DNA of 33,740 nucleotides from Pseudalkalibacillus decolorationis (GTDB taxonomy: Bacteria > Bacillota > Bacilli > Bacillales > Fictibacillaceae). The position numbers and the translations under genes are program-made. The DNA is taken from contig NZ_JANHJQ010000005.1 in NCBI RefSeq assembly GCF_024609785.1, positions 185,130 through 218,869 of the forward strand. The letters are read 5' to 3'. Positions 33,355 through 33,740 of this stretch are shown here, in pieces. Below the pieces are notes generated by a model. The model was given only the letters and a program-made list of their open reading frames with translations, did no database searches and was not told where the DNA came from. Numbering within the stretch: position 1 is the first letter of the stretch; every line of letters starts with the position of its first letter.

Positions 33355-33549
33355 AAGAGAACGAACTATTATAAATTTGTCAAAATCAAAAACAGATAAG
33401 AAATGTAGAAAATTGAAGGAAAATGTACAATTTTATCAACTAATCATCTGAAAAGGTTATTTTTCTTCATTGATAAAATGATTAACTTTTGAACCACTTG
33501 TCATTCCTCGTCTTTTATTTCACTGTTCGAAAAGGGCTAACTAAAAAAA

Positions 33550-33740
33550 TTAAGAAAACTTGGCGATCGCCATAGTTGCACTGATATGAACGAAACTGTC
33601 AAGCCCCGCCAACTTTTGGGCAACCTTAACTAAGAGTGCACTTTTTGGTGTTCTCTTAACGTCTATTTGTACTCCATATGGCTCTTTACGTGAGCAGGAT
33701 AAGCGCACGGCACGAAGGCAAAGATCTCTACATCGGTCAA
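33550..33740 (-). other. Open frame running off the right edge, doubtful
   Basis: On the minus strand an open frame enters from the window edge and stops at TAA (33550-33552). It reads EPYGVQIDVKRTPKSALLVK, then VAQKLAGLDSFVHISATMAIAKFS. The last part is encoded by a partial copy of the dispersed repeat (33553-33588). It may be the end of a real protein that acquired repeat sequence, or merely a longer repeat without stops. Family not recognised. The stretch 33355-33549 contains nothing further. Confidence 0.3.
33553..33588. repeat. Partial copy of the dispersed repeat, GGCGATCGCC half
   Basis: AAGAAAACTTGGCGATCGCC followed by ATAGTTGCACTGATAT matches the left half of the copy at 26979-27046 with few changes. 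The AGAAAGTAT hairpin half is absent. Confidence 0.65.

Noticed and set aside
33212-33740. A cobalamin riboswitch upstream of nrdJ
   Set aside because: The leader is short and AT-rich and lacks a recognisable B12-box; the NrdR boxes explain the conserved upstream sequence.

Overview
The window is a low-GC Firmicutes chromosome segment, most likely from a spore-forming Bacillaceae. The gene order follows the Bacillus subtilis yqh/yqi neighbourhood: spoIIIAA-AH, yqhV, efp, yqhT, aroQ, yqhR, yqhP, yqhO and mntR on one side, and accB-accC-yqhY-nusB-folD-xseA-xseB-ispA-dxs-tlyA on the other. Almost everything is on the minus strand, so transcription runs from high to low coordinates. An OLE RNA with its partner gene oapA between ispA and dxs points to the group of often alkaliphilic, halophilic or anaerobic Firmicutes that carry this RNA.

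Layout. 143-10533: fatty-acid (accB, accC, yqhY), transcription/folate/repair (nusB, folD, xseA, xseB) and isoprenoid (ispA, dxs) genes, with OLE RNA and oapA inside the isoprenoid part and tlyA last before a terminator. 10785-13440: an insertion relative to B. subtilis, holding recQ and a decayed IS200/IS605-type element. 13436-18626: the complete eight-gene spoIIIA operon, which builds the mother-cell half of the feeding-tube channel, with a sigma-E-like promoter. 18647-22047: yqhV, efp, yqhT, aroQ and yqhR. 22179-27046: a variable strip with a yqhQ pseudogene, yqhP, a patatin-like phospholipase, two membrane proteins, a DUF3231 gene, a frameshifted small membrane gene and copies of a dispersed hairpin repeat. 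27069-27503: mntR.

The right end (28858-33211) is the most unusual part. It is one gene, nrdJ (class II, adenosylcobalamin-dependent ribonucleotide reductase), split into four exons by three group I introns. The splice sites can be placed to the base: each 5' exon ends in U facing a G of an internal guide sequence, each intron ends in G, and the joined exons restore a continuous 853-residue reading frame. Exon 2 is only 30 nt (ten codons). Intron 1 carries a LAGLIDADG homing endonuclease gene, introns 1 and 2 look related to each other, and a free-standing HNH endonuclease gene lies just downstream of nrdJ. Two NrdR boxes 32 bp apart precede nrdJ.

Limits: everything rests on reading the sequence and on recalled family features. 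Homology searches, covariance models and RNA data were not available.
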